NCBI RefSeq assembly: GCF_009905535.1
Contig: NZ_JAAALA010000005.1
Span: 1-64,000 of the forward strand
Length of the DNA: 64,000 nt
Direction: 5' to 3'
From: Caulobacter sp. SLTY
GTDB lineage: Bacteria; Pseudomonadota; Alphaproteobacteria; Caulobacterales; Caulobacteraceae
Part shown: one piece after another, positions 53,340-64,000 of the stretch
How the letters are laid out: every line of letters begins with the position of its first letter
Numbering within the stretch: the stretch's first letter is position 1
Made by a program: the position numbers and the translations under genes
Notes under the pieces: model-generated
Database searches by the model: none
Seen by the model: only the letters and a program-made list of their open reading frames with translations
Told to the model about the DNA's origin: nothing

Positions 53340-56300
53340 ATGGCCAATATCGTCGGCGACAACGATCCGAACACCCTGCCCGGCACCGTGGATGACGACA
53401 CCATCACCGGCCTGGGCGGCAACGACGTCCTGGAGGGGGGCGAGGGCAACGATACGCTGAACGGCGGCACCGGCAATGACACCCTCAACGGCGGCAACGG
53501 CACGGACACCGCCACCTTCATCGACAGCGACGAAGGCGTGGTGGGGAACGTCTTCAGTGTCCAGAGCCTGTCGGGCGACGAAACCGACACCCTGATCAGC
53601 ATTGAGAACCTGATCGGCTCGAACTTCAACGACCAGCTCGTCGGCGACAACCAGGCCAACGTCATCTGGGGCCGCGGCGGCCAGGATGTGCTGATCGGCC
53701 AGAACGGCGACGATACGCTCTACGGCGAGGACGGAGACGACATCCTCCGCGGCCGCAATGACAACGACAACCTCTACGGCGGGATCGGCAACGACTTCCT
53801 GCAGGGCGGCGAAGGCAACGACCTGATGGATGGCGGCGATGGCTTCGACCGCGCCAACTTCTTCCTCAGCCTGCCGACCGACGCCCAGGTCGGCGCGACC
53901 GTGGATCTGAACATCCAGGGCGTGGCCCAGGACACCGGCCACGGCATGGACACCCTGGTGAACATCGAGCACGTCTCGGGCACCACCCTGGCCGACACCC
54001 TGACCGGCGACGCCGGCGCCAACTGGCTGTGGGGCCAGGGCGGTGGCGACACCATCAATGGCGGCGGCGGGGATGACCTGATCGAGATCGGTTCGGCGGG
54101 CGCCCAGCTGGTCGGCGGCGACGGCGGGACCGATACCCTGTCGTTCTTCAACAACAACGACTTCACCAGCGGCGTGGTCTTCTCCCTGCTGCTGCAGGGG
54201 ACCAACCAGGCGGTCGGCGGCGGCGTCTTCGCCACCGGGTTCGAAAACCTCTCCGGCTCGACCTTCAACGACACCCTGACCGGCGATGCGGGCGACAACG
54301 TCCTGTCGGGCGCCGAGGGCGCCGACATCCTGTCGGGCGGCCAGGGCAACGACACCCTCTACGGCGACGGCATCGTCTGGATGTATTCAACGACCGGCGG
54401 CTCCGGCCCGATTACCACGACGGTCGACCTCGACGCGTTGGGCATCGGCGCGGTTCCCGGCAACGACACCCTGTACGGTGGTGAGGGCAGCGACATCCTC
54501 GAGGGCGGCGCGGGCGACGACCTGCTGCTGGGCGGCATCGGCAACGACACCATCCGCGGCGGCGCCGGGATCGACACCGTGTCCTATGAGGACATCTCGG
54601 TGGCGAACGGCATCGGCACGGGCGTCTACCTCTGGCGGGCGGAGAACCAGAACCGCAGCCAGGGCGACGGTGGTTTCGACATCATCACCGGGGTCGAGAA
54701 CGTCATCGGCTCGCAGGTCTCCGACACCCTGGAAGGGGACGGCGGCGACAACGTGCTGACCGGCCTCGGCGGCAACGACGCCCTGGTCGGCCACGGCGGC
54801 AACGACACCCTGGTCGGCGGCGCCGGCGAGGACTTCCTGCGCGGCCGGGACGGCGACGACCTTATGCAGGGCGGCGCCGACAACGACTTCCTGCAGGGCG
54901 GCGAAGGCAATGACACCTTCGATGGCGGCGATGGCTTCGACCGCGCCAGCCTGTTCCTGATCGCGACCGATCCCCAGACCGGCGCGACCGTCGATCTGAA
55001 CATCGTCGGCCAGCAGGACACCGGCCACGGCCTGGACACCTTCATCAGCGTCGAGCACGTCTCGGGCACCAACTTCGGCGACACCCTGACCGGCAACAGT
55101 GGCGACAACTGGCTGTGGGGCGTCGGTGGGGGCGACACCCTGAACGGTGGGGACGGCAACGACAATCTGGAGACCGGCTCGGCTGGCGCCAACGTCCTCA
55201 ACGGCGGCGACGGCATCGACACCGCCAACTTCTTCAACAACAACGACTTCACCAGCGGCGTGGTGGCCTCCCTGCTGCTGCAGGGCGTGGCCCAGGCGAC
55301 CTCCGGCGGCACGGTCACCCTGACCGGCATCGAAAACCTGTCGGGTTCGGCCTTCAATGACGTCCTGACGGGCGACGCCGGGGGCAACGTCTTGGCCGGC
55401 AACAGCGGCGCTGACACCCTGGACGGGGGCGAGGGCGACGACATCCTGCTCGGCGACGGCGCCATCCGGATGACCAGCAGCCAGGGCGGCTCAGGCCCGA
55501 TCACCCAGATCGAGGACGTCGCCACCTTCTTCAACAACCCCAGCAACAGCGGCAATGACATCCTGCGCGGCGGGGCGGGCATCGACACCCTGATCGGCTC
55601 CGGCGGCGACGACCTGCTGCTCGGCGGCCTGGGCAACGATACGATCAACGGCGGCGCCGGGATCGACACCGTCTCCTACGAGGACATCTCGGTGGTGAAC
55701 GGCATCGGGGTCGGCGTCTATCTGCTGCGGCCGGAGAATGTGGCCCGCAGCCAGGGCGATGGCGGCGCGGACCTCATCATCGGCGTCGAGAACGTCATCG
55801 GCTCACAACTGTCCGACACCCTGGACGGCGACCACAACAACAACGTCCTGACCGGCCTGGGCGGCAACGACCTGCTGATCGGCGAGGGCGGCGACGACAC
55901 CCTGATCGGCGGCTCGGGCGAAGACTTCCTGCGCGGCCGTGACGGCAATGACGTCATGCAGGGCGGCGCCGACAACGACTTCCTGTCCGGCGGCGAGGGC
56001 AACGACACCTTTGATGGCGGCGACGGCATCGACCGGGCCAGCATGTTCCTTATCCCGACCGACCCCCAGACCGGCGCGACCGTCGATCTGAGCATCGTCG
56101 GCCAGCAGGACACCGGCCATGGGCTGGACACCTTCATCAGCGTCGAGCACGTCTCGGGCACCAGCTTCGGCGACACCCTGAGCGGCAACAGCGGCGACAA
56201 CTGGCTATGGGGCATCGGCGGCGGCGACACCCTGAACGGCGCCGACGGCAATGACCTGCTGGAGACCGGCTCGGCCGGCGCCAACGTGCTGAATGGCGGC

Positions 56301-59300
56301 AACGGCGTCGATACCGCCAGCTTCTTCAACAACAACGACTTCACCAGCGGCGTGGTCGCCTCCCTGCTGCTGCAGGGCGTCGCCCAGGCGACCTCCGGCG
56401 GCACGGTGACCCTGAACGGCATCGAGAACCTGTCGGGCTCGACCTTCAACGACGTGCTGACCGGCGACACCGGAAACAACGTCCTGGCCGGGGCCGAGGG
56501 TAACGACGAACTGGTCGGCGGCGAGGGCAATGACACCCTCTACGGCGACGGCATCGTCTGGATGACCAGCGACCAGGGAGGCTCGGGCCCGATCACCTTC
56601 ACGGCGGACCTGGCGTCCGATCCGGAACTCGGCGCGGTCTCGGGCAACGACATCCTGCGCGGCGGCGCGGGCAGCGACATCCTGGAAGGCGGCGGCGGGG
56701 ACGACCTTCTGCTGGGTGGTCTTGGCAACGACACCATCCGTGGCGGCGACGGGATCGACACCGTCTCCTACGAAGACATCTCGGTCGCCAACGGCATCGG
56801 GGTGGGCGTCTACCTGCTGCGGCCGGAGAACGTGAACCGCAGCCAGGGTGACGGCGGCTCCGACATCATTACCGGCGTCGAGAACGTCATCGGCTCGCAG
56901 ATCTCCGACACCCTGGACGGCGACCACAACAACAACGTCCTGACCGGCCTCGGCGGCAACGACCTGCTGATCGGTGAAGGCGGCGACGATACCCTCGACG
57001 GCGGCGCCGGCGAGGACTTCCTTCGCGGCCGCGACGGCAACGACATCGCCTACGGCGGCCTCGACAATGACTTCTTCTCGGGGGGCGAAGGCAACGACGT
57101 GATGGACGGCGGCGAGGGCTTCGACCGCGCCAGCATGTTCCTGTCCCTGCCCACCGACATCCAGATCGGCGCGACGGTCGACCTCGCGATCACCACGGCC
57201 CAGGATACCGGGCATGGGATGGATACTTTCATCTCCATCGAGCACGTGTCCGGCACCACCTTCTCCGACACCTTCTATGGGAACGACGGCGCCAACTGGC
57301 TCTGGGGGACGGGCGGCAACGACACCCTGGATGGCCGGGGCGGCGACGACCTTCTGGAAGCCGGCATCGGGACGAACATCCTGACCGGCGGCGACGGCAT
57401 CGACACCGTCCGCCTGGCCGACAACATCAACCCGCCGCTCAACGTGGTCCTCTCCCTGCAGCTGCAGGGCGCGGCGCAGGACACCGGCTCCGGCATGATG
57501 ACCCTCAGCGGGATCGAGAACCTGACCGGCACGGTCGGGAACGACGCCCTGACCGGCGACGGGGTGGCCAACACCCTGGCCGGGGCGCAGGGCGAGGACA
57601 GCCTGGTCGGCGGCGGCGGCAACGACCTGCTGCTGGGCGACGGCGATATCCGGATGGTGTCGAACCAGGGCGGCTCGGGTCCGATCACCGTGATCGAGAA
57701 CCTGGCGACCTTCTTCAGCAACCCGGCCTACATCGGCAACGATCATCTCGTCGGCGGCGAGGGCGACGACCGGCTGGTCGGCGGCGGCGGCGATGACCTG
57801 CTGGACGGCGGCTCCGGGACCAACATCCTCGAAGGCGGCGACGGCTTCGATACCGCCACCTACGCGGGTTCCGACAGCGGCGTCACCGTCCTGCTGGGCA
57901 ATGGGACCGGCACGGCCCAGGGGCCGGCCAGCGACACCCTCAGCTCGATCGAGCGCGTGGTCGGCTCCGAGTACAACGATACCCTCCGCGGCGGCGTCAA
58001 CGCCGACAGCCTGGACGGAGACGACGGCAGCGACACCGTGCTCGGCCAAGGCGGAGACGACATCGTCAACGGCGGGGGAGACGATGACTTCGTCCGCGGC
58101 GGCGACGGCAATGACCTGGTCGATGGCGGTTTCGGCAACGACTATGTCCACGGCGGCGAGGGCGACGACACCATCGACGGGGGCGAGGGCTTCGACCGGG
58201 TGGCGTTCTCGCTGCAGCCGACCGACGTGCAGGTCGGCGTGACCGTCGACCTCGGGCTCCAGGGCGTCGCCCAGGACACCGGCCACGGCATGGACACCCT
58301 GATCAGCATCGAGCATGCCTCAGGCACCAATCTGAACGACAGCCTGACGGGCGATGCCCAGGCCAACTGGCTGTGGGGCCAGGACGGCAATGACACGATC
58401 GTGGCCGGCGAAGGCGACGACCTGATCGAGGTCGGCTCGGGCAACCACACGGTGGACGGCGGCCTCGACACCGACACCCTGCTATTCTCGCTTCTGACCG
58501 AGACCCCGACCGACGTGACCTTCTCGCTGGCCCTGCAGGGCTCGGCCCAGTCGGTCGGCGCGGGCTCTGTCACCGCCAGTGGTTTCGAGAACCTGTCCGG
58601 TCGCAACGGCAACGACACCCTGACCGGCGACGAGGCGGCCAACACCCTGGCCGGCGCTTCCGGAGATGACACCCTGGATGGCGGTGATGGCGCCGACCTG
58701 CTGGTCGGCGACGGTATCTTCGGCATCACCGGCATCGGCTACAGCGGCGAGATCGCCTTCGAGGCAGACAACGCCGCGGCCGAAAACGACCCGCTGCTCA
58801 GCGGAAGCGACACCATCTACGGCGGCGCGGGCGACGACCGGATCGTGGGCGGCGGTGGTTCGGACTACATCAGCGGCGGCGATGATACCGACACCGTGGT
58901 GTTCAGCGGCGCCCGCGCGGACTACGATTTCTTCTATACCAAGAGCGGCGAGCTTGAGGTCACGGACCTGCGTGACGGTTCGCCTGACGGCATCGACACA
59001 GTGGTCGGTGTCGAGTTCTTCGAGTTCTCGGATGGCGTCTTCAGCTTCGGGGAGGTGAGCGGGCTTTCGCCTGAGGCCAACGATGATCTGCTGCAGACCA
59101 CGGTCGGCCAGGCCTCATCCATCAATGCCTCGCTGCTGGTTCTCAACGACACCTTCGCCCCGGAGGACAGCAGCAACGGTGAAGTCACCGGCGTGTCGAA
59201 CGCCGTCGGCCTGACGGTTCAGCTGGTCGATGGCCAACTGGTCATTGTCGCTGGCCCGGGCGGCGGGTCCTTCGACTACACGGTCCAGGGCGACTTCGGC

Positions 59301-62300
59301 TCCAGCATCGGCCATGTGACGGTCACGGCGGTCACCGCCACGGGCGGCGCGGACGTCTTCTCGCCCACCGGCGACCCGTTGGCGGTCGATTTCCACGGTC
59401 TGCTGGGCGGCGACACCCTGACCGGGACGGCCAATTCGGACCGTCTGGTCGGCGGTCTCGGCAACGACACCCTGAATGGCGGCGGCGGGGCCGACGTCAT
59501 GGAGGCCGGCGCGCAGAACGACACCTACCATGTCGACGATATCGATGATCAGGTGATCGAGGCCGCCAACGAAGGCGATGACCTGGTCATCAGCACGATC
59601 AGCTACACGCTCGGCGCCAACCTGGAACGCCTGACGCTGACCGGCCGGGCGGAGTATGCGGGCGGCAACGCCCTCAACAACACCCTGATCGGCACGGACG
59701 GCGCCAACATCCTCAACGGCTTCGAGGGCGCCGACGTGATGCGCGGCGGGCTGGGCGACGACACCTATCATGTCGACAGCCTGAGCGACGTGCTCGACGA
59801 CACCGGCGGCGTCGATACGGTGATCACCAGCCTCAACACCTACGTCATGGGGTTCGCCGCGTTCGAGATCCTGGCGTTCAACGGCTTCGGCAACTTCACC
59901 GGCACGGGCAATGGCGCGGCCAACACCCTGCTGGGCGGTGACGGCAATGACCGCCTCGACGGCCAGGCCGGCAACGACATCATGGCCGGGGGGCTGGGCG
60001 ACGATACCTATGTCGTGGCCCAGACCGGCGACTCGATCGTCGAGGTGTCCGGCGCGGGGACCGACACGATCGAGACCAGCGTCGACTTCACCCTGTCCGC
60101 CGAGGTCGAGATCCTCAGGGCGGTCGGCTCCTCCAACCTGATCCTGAACGGCAACGTCCTCGACAACCAGGTCTTCGGCGCCAACGGCAATGACATCATC
60201 AACGGCGGCCTTGGGGCCGACCAGATGGCCGGGGGCCTGGGCAACGATACCTACCATGTCGACAACGCCGGGGATGCTGTCACCGAACTGGCCAGCCAGG
60301 GCGACGACCTGGTGATCAGTTCTGTCAGCCATGACCTGGGCGACAACGTCGAACGACTGACCCTCACCGGCACGGCGGCGTTCGCGGGCGGCAACGCCCT
60401 GAACAACACCCTGACCGGCAACGCCGCCAACAACATCCTCGACGGCCGCGGCGGGGCGGACCTGATGCGGGGCGGGCTGGGCGACGACACCTATCACGTC
60501 GACAATGTCGGCGATGTGGTCGAGGACACCGGCGGCGCCGACACGGTCATCACCAGCCTGGCCAGCTACACCCTCGGTTCGGGCATCGAAATCCTGGCGT
60601 TCAACGGCTTCGGCAACTTCGTCGGGAACGGCAACGGGCTGAACAACACCCTGCTGGGCGGCGATGGCAATGATCGCCTCGACGGCGGGATCGGCTTCGA
60701 CGCCATGGCCGGTGGCCTCGGCGACGACACCTATGTGGTGGGCCAGCTCGGCGATACGGTCTTCGAGGTCGACGGCGTTGGGACAGACACGATCGAGACC
60801 AGCGTCGATTGGACTCTGGGTGACTTCGTCGAGAACCTGACAGGGACGGGCGGGGGCAATGTGTTCCTGACCGGCAACGCCCTGAACAACGTCATTATCG
60901 GCAACAGCGGCATCAACACCATCAATGGCGGCCTCGGCGCTGACCAGATGTCCGGTGGCCTCGGCAACGACACCTACATCGTCGATAACGTCGGCGACAC
61001 GGTGACGGAACTGGCCGGGCAAGGGGCGCTCGATACCGTCAACGCCTACGTCGACTACACCCTCTCAGCCGAGATCGAGCGCCTGGTCCTGCTCGGGACC
61101 GCCGCGGTCGGCACGGGCAACGCCCAGGCCAACACCATCCTCGGCAACGCGCTGGACAACATCCTCGACGGCGGCGGCGGCGCGGACTCGCTGCAGGGCG
61201 GGCTTGGCAACGACACCTACTATGTGGACAACGTCGGCGATGTGATCTCGGACACCGGCGTCGGCCTCGACCAGGTGTTCGCCACCATCGGCAGCTTCAC
61301 CCTGTCGGCAGCCCTCGAAAACCTGACCTTCATCGGGTCCGGCGCCTTCACGGGGACCGGCAACACCCTCGCCAACGTCCTGGTCGGGGGCGCCGGCAAC
61401 GACACCCTGTCCGGTCTGGACGGAAACGACACGCTCGATGGCGGCCAGGGCGCCGATACCCTGAACGGCGGGGTCGGCAACGACACCTATGTGATCGATG
61501 ACGCCGGCGACACCATCGCCGACAGCTCCGGGATCGACACGGTCCGCACGAGCCTGGCCAGCTACACCCTGGCCGCGGTGGTGGAGAACCTGACCTTCAT
61601 CGGCTCCGGAGCCTTCACCGGCAACGGCAACGCCCTGGGCAACATCCTGACCGGCGGCGCGGGTGACGACACCCTGAACGGCCTGGTCGGCGCCGACACG
61701 CTCAACGGCGGCGAGGGCATCGACACCCTGATCGGTGATGCCGGCAACGACATCCTCGACGGTGGGCTCGGCGCCGACATCATGAGCGGCGGGGCCCAGG
61801 ACGACATCTATGTGGTGGACGACATCGGCGATGTGGTGAACGAGGGGCTGAACGCCGGCACGGACACCATCCGGACCACGCTCAGCACCTTCACACTGGG
61901 CGCCAATGTCGAGCGCCTGGCCTTCATCGGATCGGGCGCCTTCAACGGTACGGGCAACGACCTGCTCAACACCCTGACCGGCGGTGACGGGGCAGACACC
62001 CTCGACGGCGGGATCGGCGACGACATCCTGAATGGCGGCGGCGGCATCGACAATCTGATCGGCGGCATCGGGGCCGACACCCTGGATGGCGGCGCCGGCG
62101 TCGACATCATGGACGGCGGGGTCGGAAACGACACCTACATCGTCGATGACCTGGCCGACGTGATCATCGAAACCCTGACCAGCGGGACGTCCGACCGGGT
62201 GCGTACGGCCATGTCCAGCTACACCCTCGGCGACCACCTCGAGGGCTTGGCCTACACCGGATCGGGGGTGTTCACCGGCACGGGCAACGCCCTGGCGAAC

Positions 62301-62822
62301 ATCCTGACCGGCGGCACGGGGTCCGACACCTTCTACGGCATGGGCGGCGGGGACGACATCCGCGCCGGGATGGGCGTCGACACCCTCTACGGCGGTGATG
62401 GGGTCGACAAACTCTACGGCGAGGCCGGCGACGACTTCCTGCTGGGCGAGGCGGCCACGGACTACCTCTACGGCGGGGCCGGGGCAGACACCCAGACCGG
62501 CGGGGCGGGGGCGGACTACTTCACCCTCAACGCCCTGGGCGACTCCGGCGTGGGCGCCGGGCTGCGCGATGTCATCACCGACTTCGACAGCGCCGACTTC
62601 ATCGACCTGCGCCTGATCGACGCCAATACCGGCGCGGGCGGGGACCAGGCGTTCAGCTTCATCGGAAACGGGGCGTTCACGAACGTCGCCGGGCAGCTCC
62701 GCTACAGCTTCGATGGCGTCGACACCCACGTGTTCGGCGACGTGAACGGCGATGGCGTGGCGGACTTCGAGGTGCTGGTGAACGGCTCGGTGGCCCTGAA
62801 CGCCGGCGACTTCCTGCTCTAG
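53340..62822 (+). CDS. giant RTX (calcium-binding repeat) protein
   Basis: A 3160-aa protein. Residues about 20-1830 hold five tandem units of about 357-365 aa, each with RTX nonapeptides, DTGHGxDTxIxxEHxSGT and ANWLWG. Residues about 1905-1990 are a cadherin-like segment ([15 protein letters not shown]...). From about 2010 to 3050 runs a chain of 90-100-aa repeats ([12 protein letters not shown]..., YTLGAN.ERLTLTG). The end (about 3075-3160) is serralysin-like ([18 protein letters not shown]...[15 protein letters not shown]) and ends NAGDFLL, unlike GESGRWLL of A-F. There is no N-terminal signal, so type I secretion is expected. An adhesin or S-layer-like role is inferred. Confidence 0.92.
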   Translation: MANIVGDNDPNTLPGTVDDDTITGLGGNDVLEGGEGNDTLNGGTGNDTLNGGNGTDTATFIDSDEGVVGNVFSVQSLSGDETDTLISIENLIGSNFNDQLVGDNQANVIWGRGGQDVLIGQNGDDTLYGEDGDDILRGRNDNDNLYGGIGNDFLQGGEGNDLMDGGDGFDRANFFLSLPTDAQVGATVDLNIQGVAQDTGHGMDTLVNIEHVSGTTLADTLTGDAGANWLWGQGGGDTINGGGGDDLIEIGSAGAQLVGGDGGTDTLSFFNNNDFTSGVVFSLLLQGTNQAVGGGVFATGFENLSGSTFNDTLTGDAGDNVLSGAEGADILSGGQGNDTLYGDGIVWMYSTTGGSGPITTTVDLDALGIGAVPGNDTLYGGEGSDILEGGAGDDLLLGGIGNDTIRGGAGIDTVSYEDISVANGIGTGVYLWRAENQNRSQGDGGFDIITGVENVIGSQVSDTLEGDGGDNVLTGLGGNDALVGHGGNDTLVGGAGEDFLRGRDGDDLMQGGADNDFLQGGEGNDTFDGGDGFDRASLFLIATDPQTGATVDLNIVGQQDTGHGLDTFISVEHVSGTNFGDTLTGNSGDNWLWGVGGGDTLNGGDGNDNLETGSAGANVLNGGDGIDTANFFNNNDFTSGVVASLLLQGVAQATSGGTVTLTGIENLSGSAFNDVLTGDAGGNVLAGNSGADTLDGGEGDDILLGDGAIRMTSSQGGSGPITQIEDVATFFNNPSNSGNDILRGGAGIDTLIGSGGDDLLLGGLGNDTINGGAGIDTVSYEDISVVNGIGVGVYLLRPENVARSQGDGGADLIIGVENVIGSQLSDTLDGDHNNNVLTGLGGNDLLIGEGGDDTLIGGSGEDFLRGRDGNDVMQGGADNDFLSGGEGNDTFDGGDGIDRASMFLIPTDPQTGATVDLSIVGQQDTGHGLDTFISVEHVSGTSFGDTLSGNSGDNWLWGIGGGDTLNGADGNDLLETGSAGANVLNGGNGVDTASFFNNNDFTSGVVASLLLQGVAQATSGGTVTLNGIENLSGSTFNDVLTGDTGNNVLAGAEGNDELVGGEGNDTLYGDGIVWMTSDQGGSGPITFTADLASDPELGAVSGNDILRGGAGSDILEGGGGDDLLLGGLGNDTIRGGDGIDTVSYEDISVANGIGVGVYLLRPENVNRSQGDGGSDIITGVENVIGSQISDTLDGDHNNNVLTGLGGNDLLIGEGGDDTLDGGAGEDFLRGRDGNDIAYGGLDNDFFSGGEGNDVMDGGEGFDRASMFLSLPTDIQIGATVDLAITTAQDTGHGMDTFISIEHVSGTTFSDTFYGNDGANWLWGTGGNDTLDGRGGDDLLEAGIGTNILTGGDGIDTVRLADNINPPLNVVLSLQLQGAAQDTGSGMMTLSGIENLTGTVGNDALTGDGVANTLAGAQGEDSLVGGGGNDLLLGDGDIRMVSNQGGSGPITVIENLATFFSNPAYIGNDHLVGGEGDDRLVGGGGDDLLDGGSGTNILEGGDGFDTATYAGSDSGVTVLLGNGTGTAQGPASDTLSSIERVVGSEYNDTLRGGVNADSLDGDDGSDTVLGQGGDDIVNGGGDDDFVRGGDGNDLVDGGFGNDYVHGGEGDDTIDGGEGFDRVAFSLQPTDVQVGVTVDLGLQGVAQDTGHGMDTLISIEHASGTNLNDSLTGDAQANWLWGQDGNDTIVAGEGDDLIEVGSGNHTVDGGLDTDTLLFSLLTETPTDVTFSLALQGSAQSVGAGSVTASGFENLSGRNGNDTLTGDEAANTLAGASGDDTLDGGDGADLLVGDGIFGITGIGYSGEIAFEADNAAAENDPLLSGSDTIYGGAGDDRIVGGGGSDYISGGDDTDTVVFSGARADYDFFYTKSGELEVTDLRDGSPDGIDTVVGVEFFEFSDGVFSFGEVSGLSPEANDDLLQTTVGQASSINASLLVLNDTFAPEDSSNGEVTGVSNAVGLTVQLVDGQLVIVAGPGGGSFDYTVQGDFGSSIGHVTVTAVTATGGADVFSPTGDPLAVDFHGLLGGDTLTGTANSDRLVGGLGNDTLNGGGGADVMEAGAQNDTYHVDDIDDQVIEAANEGDDLVISTISYTLGANLERLTLTGRAEYAGGNALNNTLIGTDGANILNGFEGADVMRGGLGDDTYHVDSLSDVLDDTGGVDTVITSLNTYVMGFAAFEILAFNGFGNFTGTGNGAANTLLGGDGNDRLDGQAGNDIMAGGLGDDTYVVAQTGDSIVEVSGAGTDTIETSVDFTLSAEVEILRAVGSSNLILNGNVLDNQVFGANGNDIINGGLGADQMAGGLGNDTYHVDNAGDAVTELASQGDDLVISSVSHDLGDNVERLTLTGTAAFAGGNALNNTLTGNAANNILDGRGGADLMRGGLGDDTYHVDNVGDVVEDTGGADTVITSLASYTLGSGIEILAFNGFGNFVGNGNGLNNTLLGGDGNDRLDGGIGFDAMAGGLGDDTYVVGQLGDTVFEVDGVGTDTIETSVDWTLGDFVENLTGTGGGNVFLTGNALNNVIIGNSGINTINGGLGADQMSGGLGNDTYIVDNVGDTVTELAGQGALDTVNAYVDYTLSAEIERLVLLGTAAVGTGNAQANTILGNALDNILDGGGGADSLQGGLGNDTYYVDNVGDVISDTGVGLDQVFATIGSFTLSAALENLTFIGSGAFTGTGNTLANVLVGGAGNDTLSGLDGNDTLDGGQGADTLNGGVGNDTYVIDDAGDTIADSSGIDTVRTSLASYTLAAVVENLTFIGSGAFTGNGNALGNILTGGAGDDTLNGLVGADTLNGGEGIDTLIGDAGNDILDGGLGADIMSGGAQDDIYVVDDIGDVVNEGLNAGTDTIRTTLSTFTLGANVERLAFIGSGAFNGTGNDLLNTLTGGDGADTLDGGIGDDILNGGGGIDNLIGGIGADTLDGGAGVDIMDGGVGNDTYIVDDLADVIIETLTSGTSDRVRTAMSSYTLGDHLEGLAYTGSGVFTGTGNALANILTGGTGSDTFYGMGGGDDIRAGMGVDTLYGGDGVDKLYGEAGDDFLLGEAATDYLYGGAGADTQTGGAGADYFTLNALGDSGVGAGLRDVITDFDSADFIDLRLIDANTGAGGDQAFSFIGNGAFTNVAGQLRYSFDGVDTHVFGDVNGDGVADFEVLVNGSVALNAGDFLL

Positions 62823-62827
62823 ACCCC

Positions 62828-62859
62828 AGCCTGCCCGGCGATGCTTCGCCGGGCAGGCT
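62828..62859 (+). terminator. terminator of the giant RTX gene
   Basis: AGCCTGCCCGGCG (62828-62840) and CGCCGGGCAGGCT (62847-62859) form a perfect 13-bp stem with a 6-nt loop (ATGCTT), six bases after the stop. The following GTTGGTTG has few Ts, yet stem strength and position support termination. Confidence 0.75.
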
Positions 62860-63031
62860 GTTGGTTGCCTCAGGCTGTGGCCGTTGTCCGACCACCGCGT
62901 CTGATGATTGTTAAGCCTGGCTCAAAACGGCATTCGGAGGCCGGCGGATTTTCGCGTCCGCCGAACCCTTTAGGCTCGCCCGGCGTTGGGTGTTCGGCGG
63001 AGGCCGAAGCCGCCATCTCCGGAGCCTATGC

Positions 63032-63676
63032 ATGGACCGTCTTGTCGAGGCCGATATGTCACGCCGCGATCTCCTCATCGCCAGCGCCGCCTCGGTGGCG
63101 GCGGGCGGCACAGCGGCGCAGGCCGCCGACGCTCTGGCGCCCGCCGGTTCGACGCCAGGTCCGCCGGGCGCGGAGGTGTCGCTGAAGGTCAACGGCCAGG
63201 ACCGGACCCTCACGCTCGACAACCGCACCACCCTGCTGGACGCCCTGCGCGAACATCTGCAGCTGACCGGCGCCAAGAAGGGCTGCGATCACGGCCAGTG
63301 CGGCACCTGTACGGTGATCGTCGAGGGACGGCGCATCAACAGCTGCCTAACCCTGGCTGTGATGCACCAGGGCGAAGAGATCACCACCATCGAGGGGCTG
63401 GGCAAGCCTGGCGACCTGCACCCCATGCAGGCGGCGTTCGTCAAGCATGACGGCTACCAGTGCGGCTATTGCACCCCGGGCCAGATCTGCTCGGCCGTGT
63501 CGGTGCTGGAGGAGATCAAGGCGGGAATCCCCAGCCACGTCAGCGACGACCTCAACGCCAGGCCCAAGGTTACGGCCGAGGAGCTGCGCGAGCGGATGAG
63601 CGGCAACATTTGCCGCTGCGGGGCCTACTCCAACATTGTCGATGCGATCACCGACGTCTCGGGAGGTCGCGCATGA
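63032..63676 (+). CDS. 2Fe-2S subunit of an aldehyde/xanthine-type oxidoreductase, Tat-exported
   Basis: A 214-aa subunit. The start [22 protein letters not shown] is a Tat signal, as in PaoA (YagT) of the periplasmic aldehyde oxidoreductase. Two 2Fe-2S clusters are visible: plant-type Cys85, Cys90, Cys93 and Cys105 ([10 protein letters not shown]...NSC), and the second with Cys144, Cys147, Cys194 and Cys196 (CGYC...ICRC). It passes electrons from the molybdenum subunit to FAD. GGAG at 63021-63024 supports the ATG at 63032. Its stop overlaps the next gene (ATGA). Confidence 0.93.
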   Translation: MDRLVEADMSRRDLLIASAASVAAGGTAAQAADALAPAGSTPGPPGAEVSLKVNGQDRTLTLDNRTTLLDALREHLQLTGAKKGCDHGQCGTCTVIVEGRRINSCLTLAVMHQGEEITTIEGLGKPGDLHPMQAAFVKHDGYQCGYCTPGQICSAVSVLEEIKAGIPSHVSDDLNARPKVTAEELRERMSGNICRCGAYSNIVDAITDVSGGRA

Positions 63677-64000
63677 GGGCGTTTTCCTACGAGAAGGCGA
63701 CCTCGCCGTCCGCCGCGGCCGCCGCCCTGGCCAAGCGGCCGAACGCCAGGTTCATCGCCGGCGGCACCAATCTGCTCGACCTGATGAAGCTGGAAATCGA
63801 GACGCCGGAGCATCTGATCGACGTCAACGGGCTGGCGCTGGACAAGATCGAGCGCACGTCAGACGGCGGCTTGCGCATCGGCGCCCTCGTTCGCAACACC
63901 GACCTGGCGGCCGACAAGACGGTGCGAAAGGACTACGCGGTGCTGTCGCGGGCCCTGCTGGCCGGGGCCTCGGGCCAGCTGCGCAACAAGGCGACCACTG
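63673..64000 (+). CDS. FAD-binding subunit of an aldehyde/xanthine-type oxidoreductase (3' end outside window)
   Basis: The frame opens at ATG 63673, overlapping the stop of the iron-sulfur gene, and stays open to the window end (about 109 residues seen). [21 protein letters not shown] and [17 protein letters not shown] are the FAD pyrophosphate loop of CO-dehydrogenase/xanthine-dehydrogenase medium chains (PaoB-like). The molybdenum subunit should follow outside the window. Substrate is probably an aldehyde. Confidence 0.9.
   Translation, partial: MRAFSYEKATSPSAAAAALAKRPNARFIAGGTNLLDLMKLEIETPEHLIDVNGLALDKIERTSDGGLRIGALVRNTDLAADKTVRKDYAVLSRALLAGASGQLRNKATT

Noticed and set aside
53340..62822. 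Dense short tandem repeats that could look like a CRISPR array or satellite DNA
   Set aside because: They keep frame throughout and translate to GGxGxDxLx nonapeptides; spacers and repeats of constant length are lacking.
53340..62822. Naming the giant protein as an S-layer protein such as RsaA
   Set aside because: It is about three times the length of RsaA, has a serralysin-like end and no adjoining rsaD/rsaE-type transporter genes. An S-layer role remains only a possibility.

Overview
The window is high-GC DNA from an alphaproteobacterium, most likely of the Caulobacterales (Caulobacter/Phenylobacterium relatives). The signs are a Caulobacter-sized flagellin, a bolA / J-domain / cobS block, an aroK-aroB block next to xerD, a textbook EcfG-type stress promoter (GGAAC-N16-CGTT), and intergenic CTAG-bounded repeats like those reported in Caulobacter. 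No rRNA or tRNA gene, CRISPR array, prophage or insertion sequence was seen. This assignment rests on sequence recognition only; no search was run. Layout, 1-35.6 kb: mostly ordinary chromosomal genes. 1-4.1 kb holds small lipoproteins, a GNAT enzyme, a nested REP-like inverted repeat and a decayed EamA-type transporter. 4.4-11.7 kb holds a Tat-exported prolyl oligopeptidase, a TetR/SDR pair with an operator-like palindrome, and an acyl-CoA ligase. 11.8-14.5 kb is one large protein joining a winged-helix DNA-binding domain, a Ser/Thr kinase, a membrane segment and TPR-like repeats. Then come lepA with a coupled small gene, an RND efflux adaptor/pump pair, an SLC13/RCK transporter, an orphan flagellin and an SRAP protein. 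25-30 kb holds cobS, a PAP2 phosphatase, a J-domain protein, bolA, a VapBC-type toxin-antitoxin pair and a stand-alone receiver protein behind the EcfG promoter. 30-34.8 kb holds aroB, aroK, xerD (its 3' end runs into a REP element) and a malyl-CoA lyase-like enzyme. Layout, 34.8-62.8 kb: a 27-kb array of seven calcium-binding RTX proteins. Five of them (939, 961, 947, 940 and 1022 aa) share one plan: an N-terminal set of exactly seven FG-GAP repeats (a probable closed seven-bladed beta-propeller), a block of RTX nonapeptide repeats, and a C-terminal domain of about 100 aa ending GESGRWLL. A sixth (507 aa) has the same RTX and C-terminal parts but no propeller. The seventh is a 3160-aa RTX giant with five tandem units of about 1.09 kb, a cadherin-like segment, many 90-100-aa repeats and a different, serralysin-like C-terminus. 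Two 253-aa Crp/Fnr-type regulators that are close paralogues sit inside the array, each divergent from an FG-GAP/RTX gene. The last 246 nt of five of the genes are nearly identical, and two genes share a ~91-nt leader, pointing to duplication and gene conversion. No type I secretion transporter lies in the window, so export must be supplied from elsewhere. I regard this dual-Crp FG-GAP/RTX array as the most likely little-described system here; a calcium-dependent surface or adhesion role is inference. The window closes (63.0-64 kb) with a Tat-exported 2Fe-2S subunit and the start of the FAD subunit of a xanthine-dehydrogenase-type aldehyde oxidoreductase.
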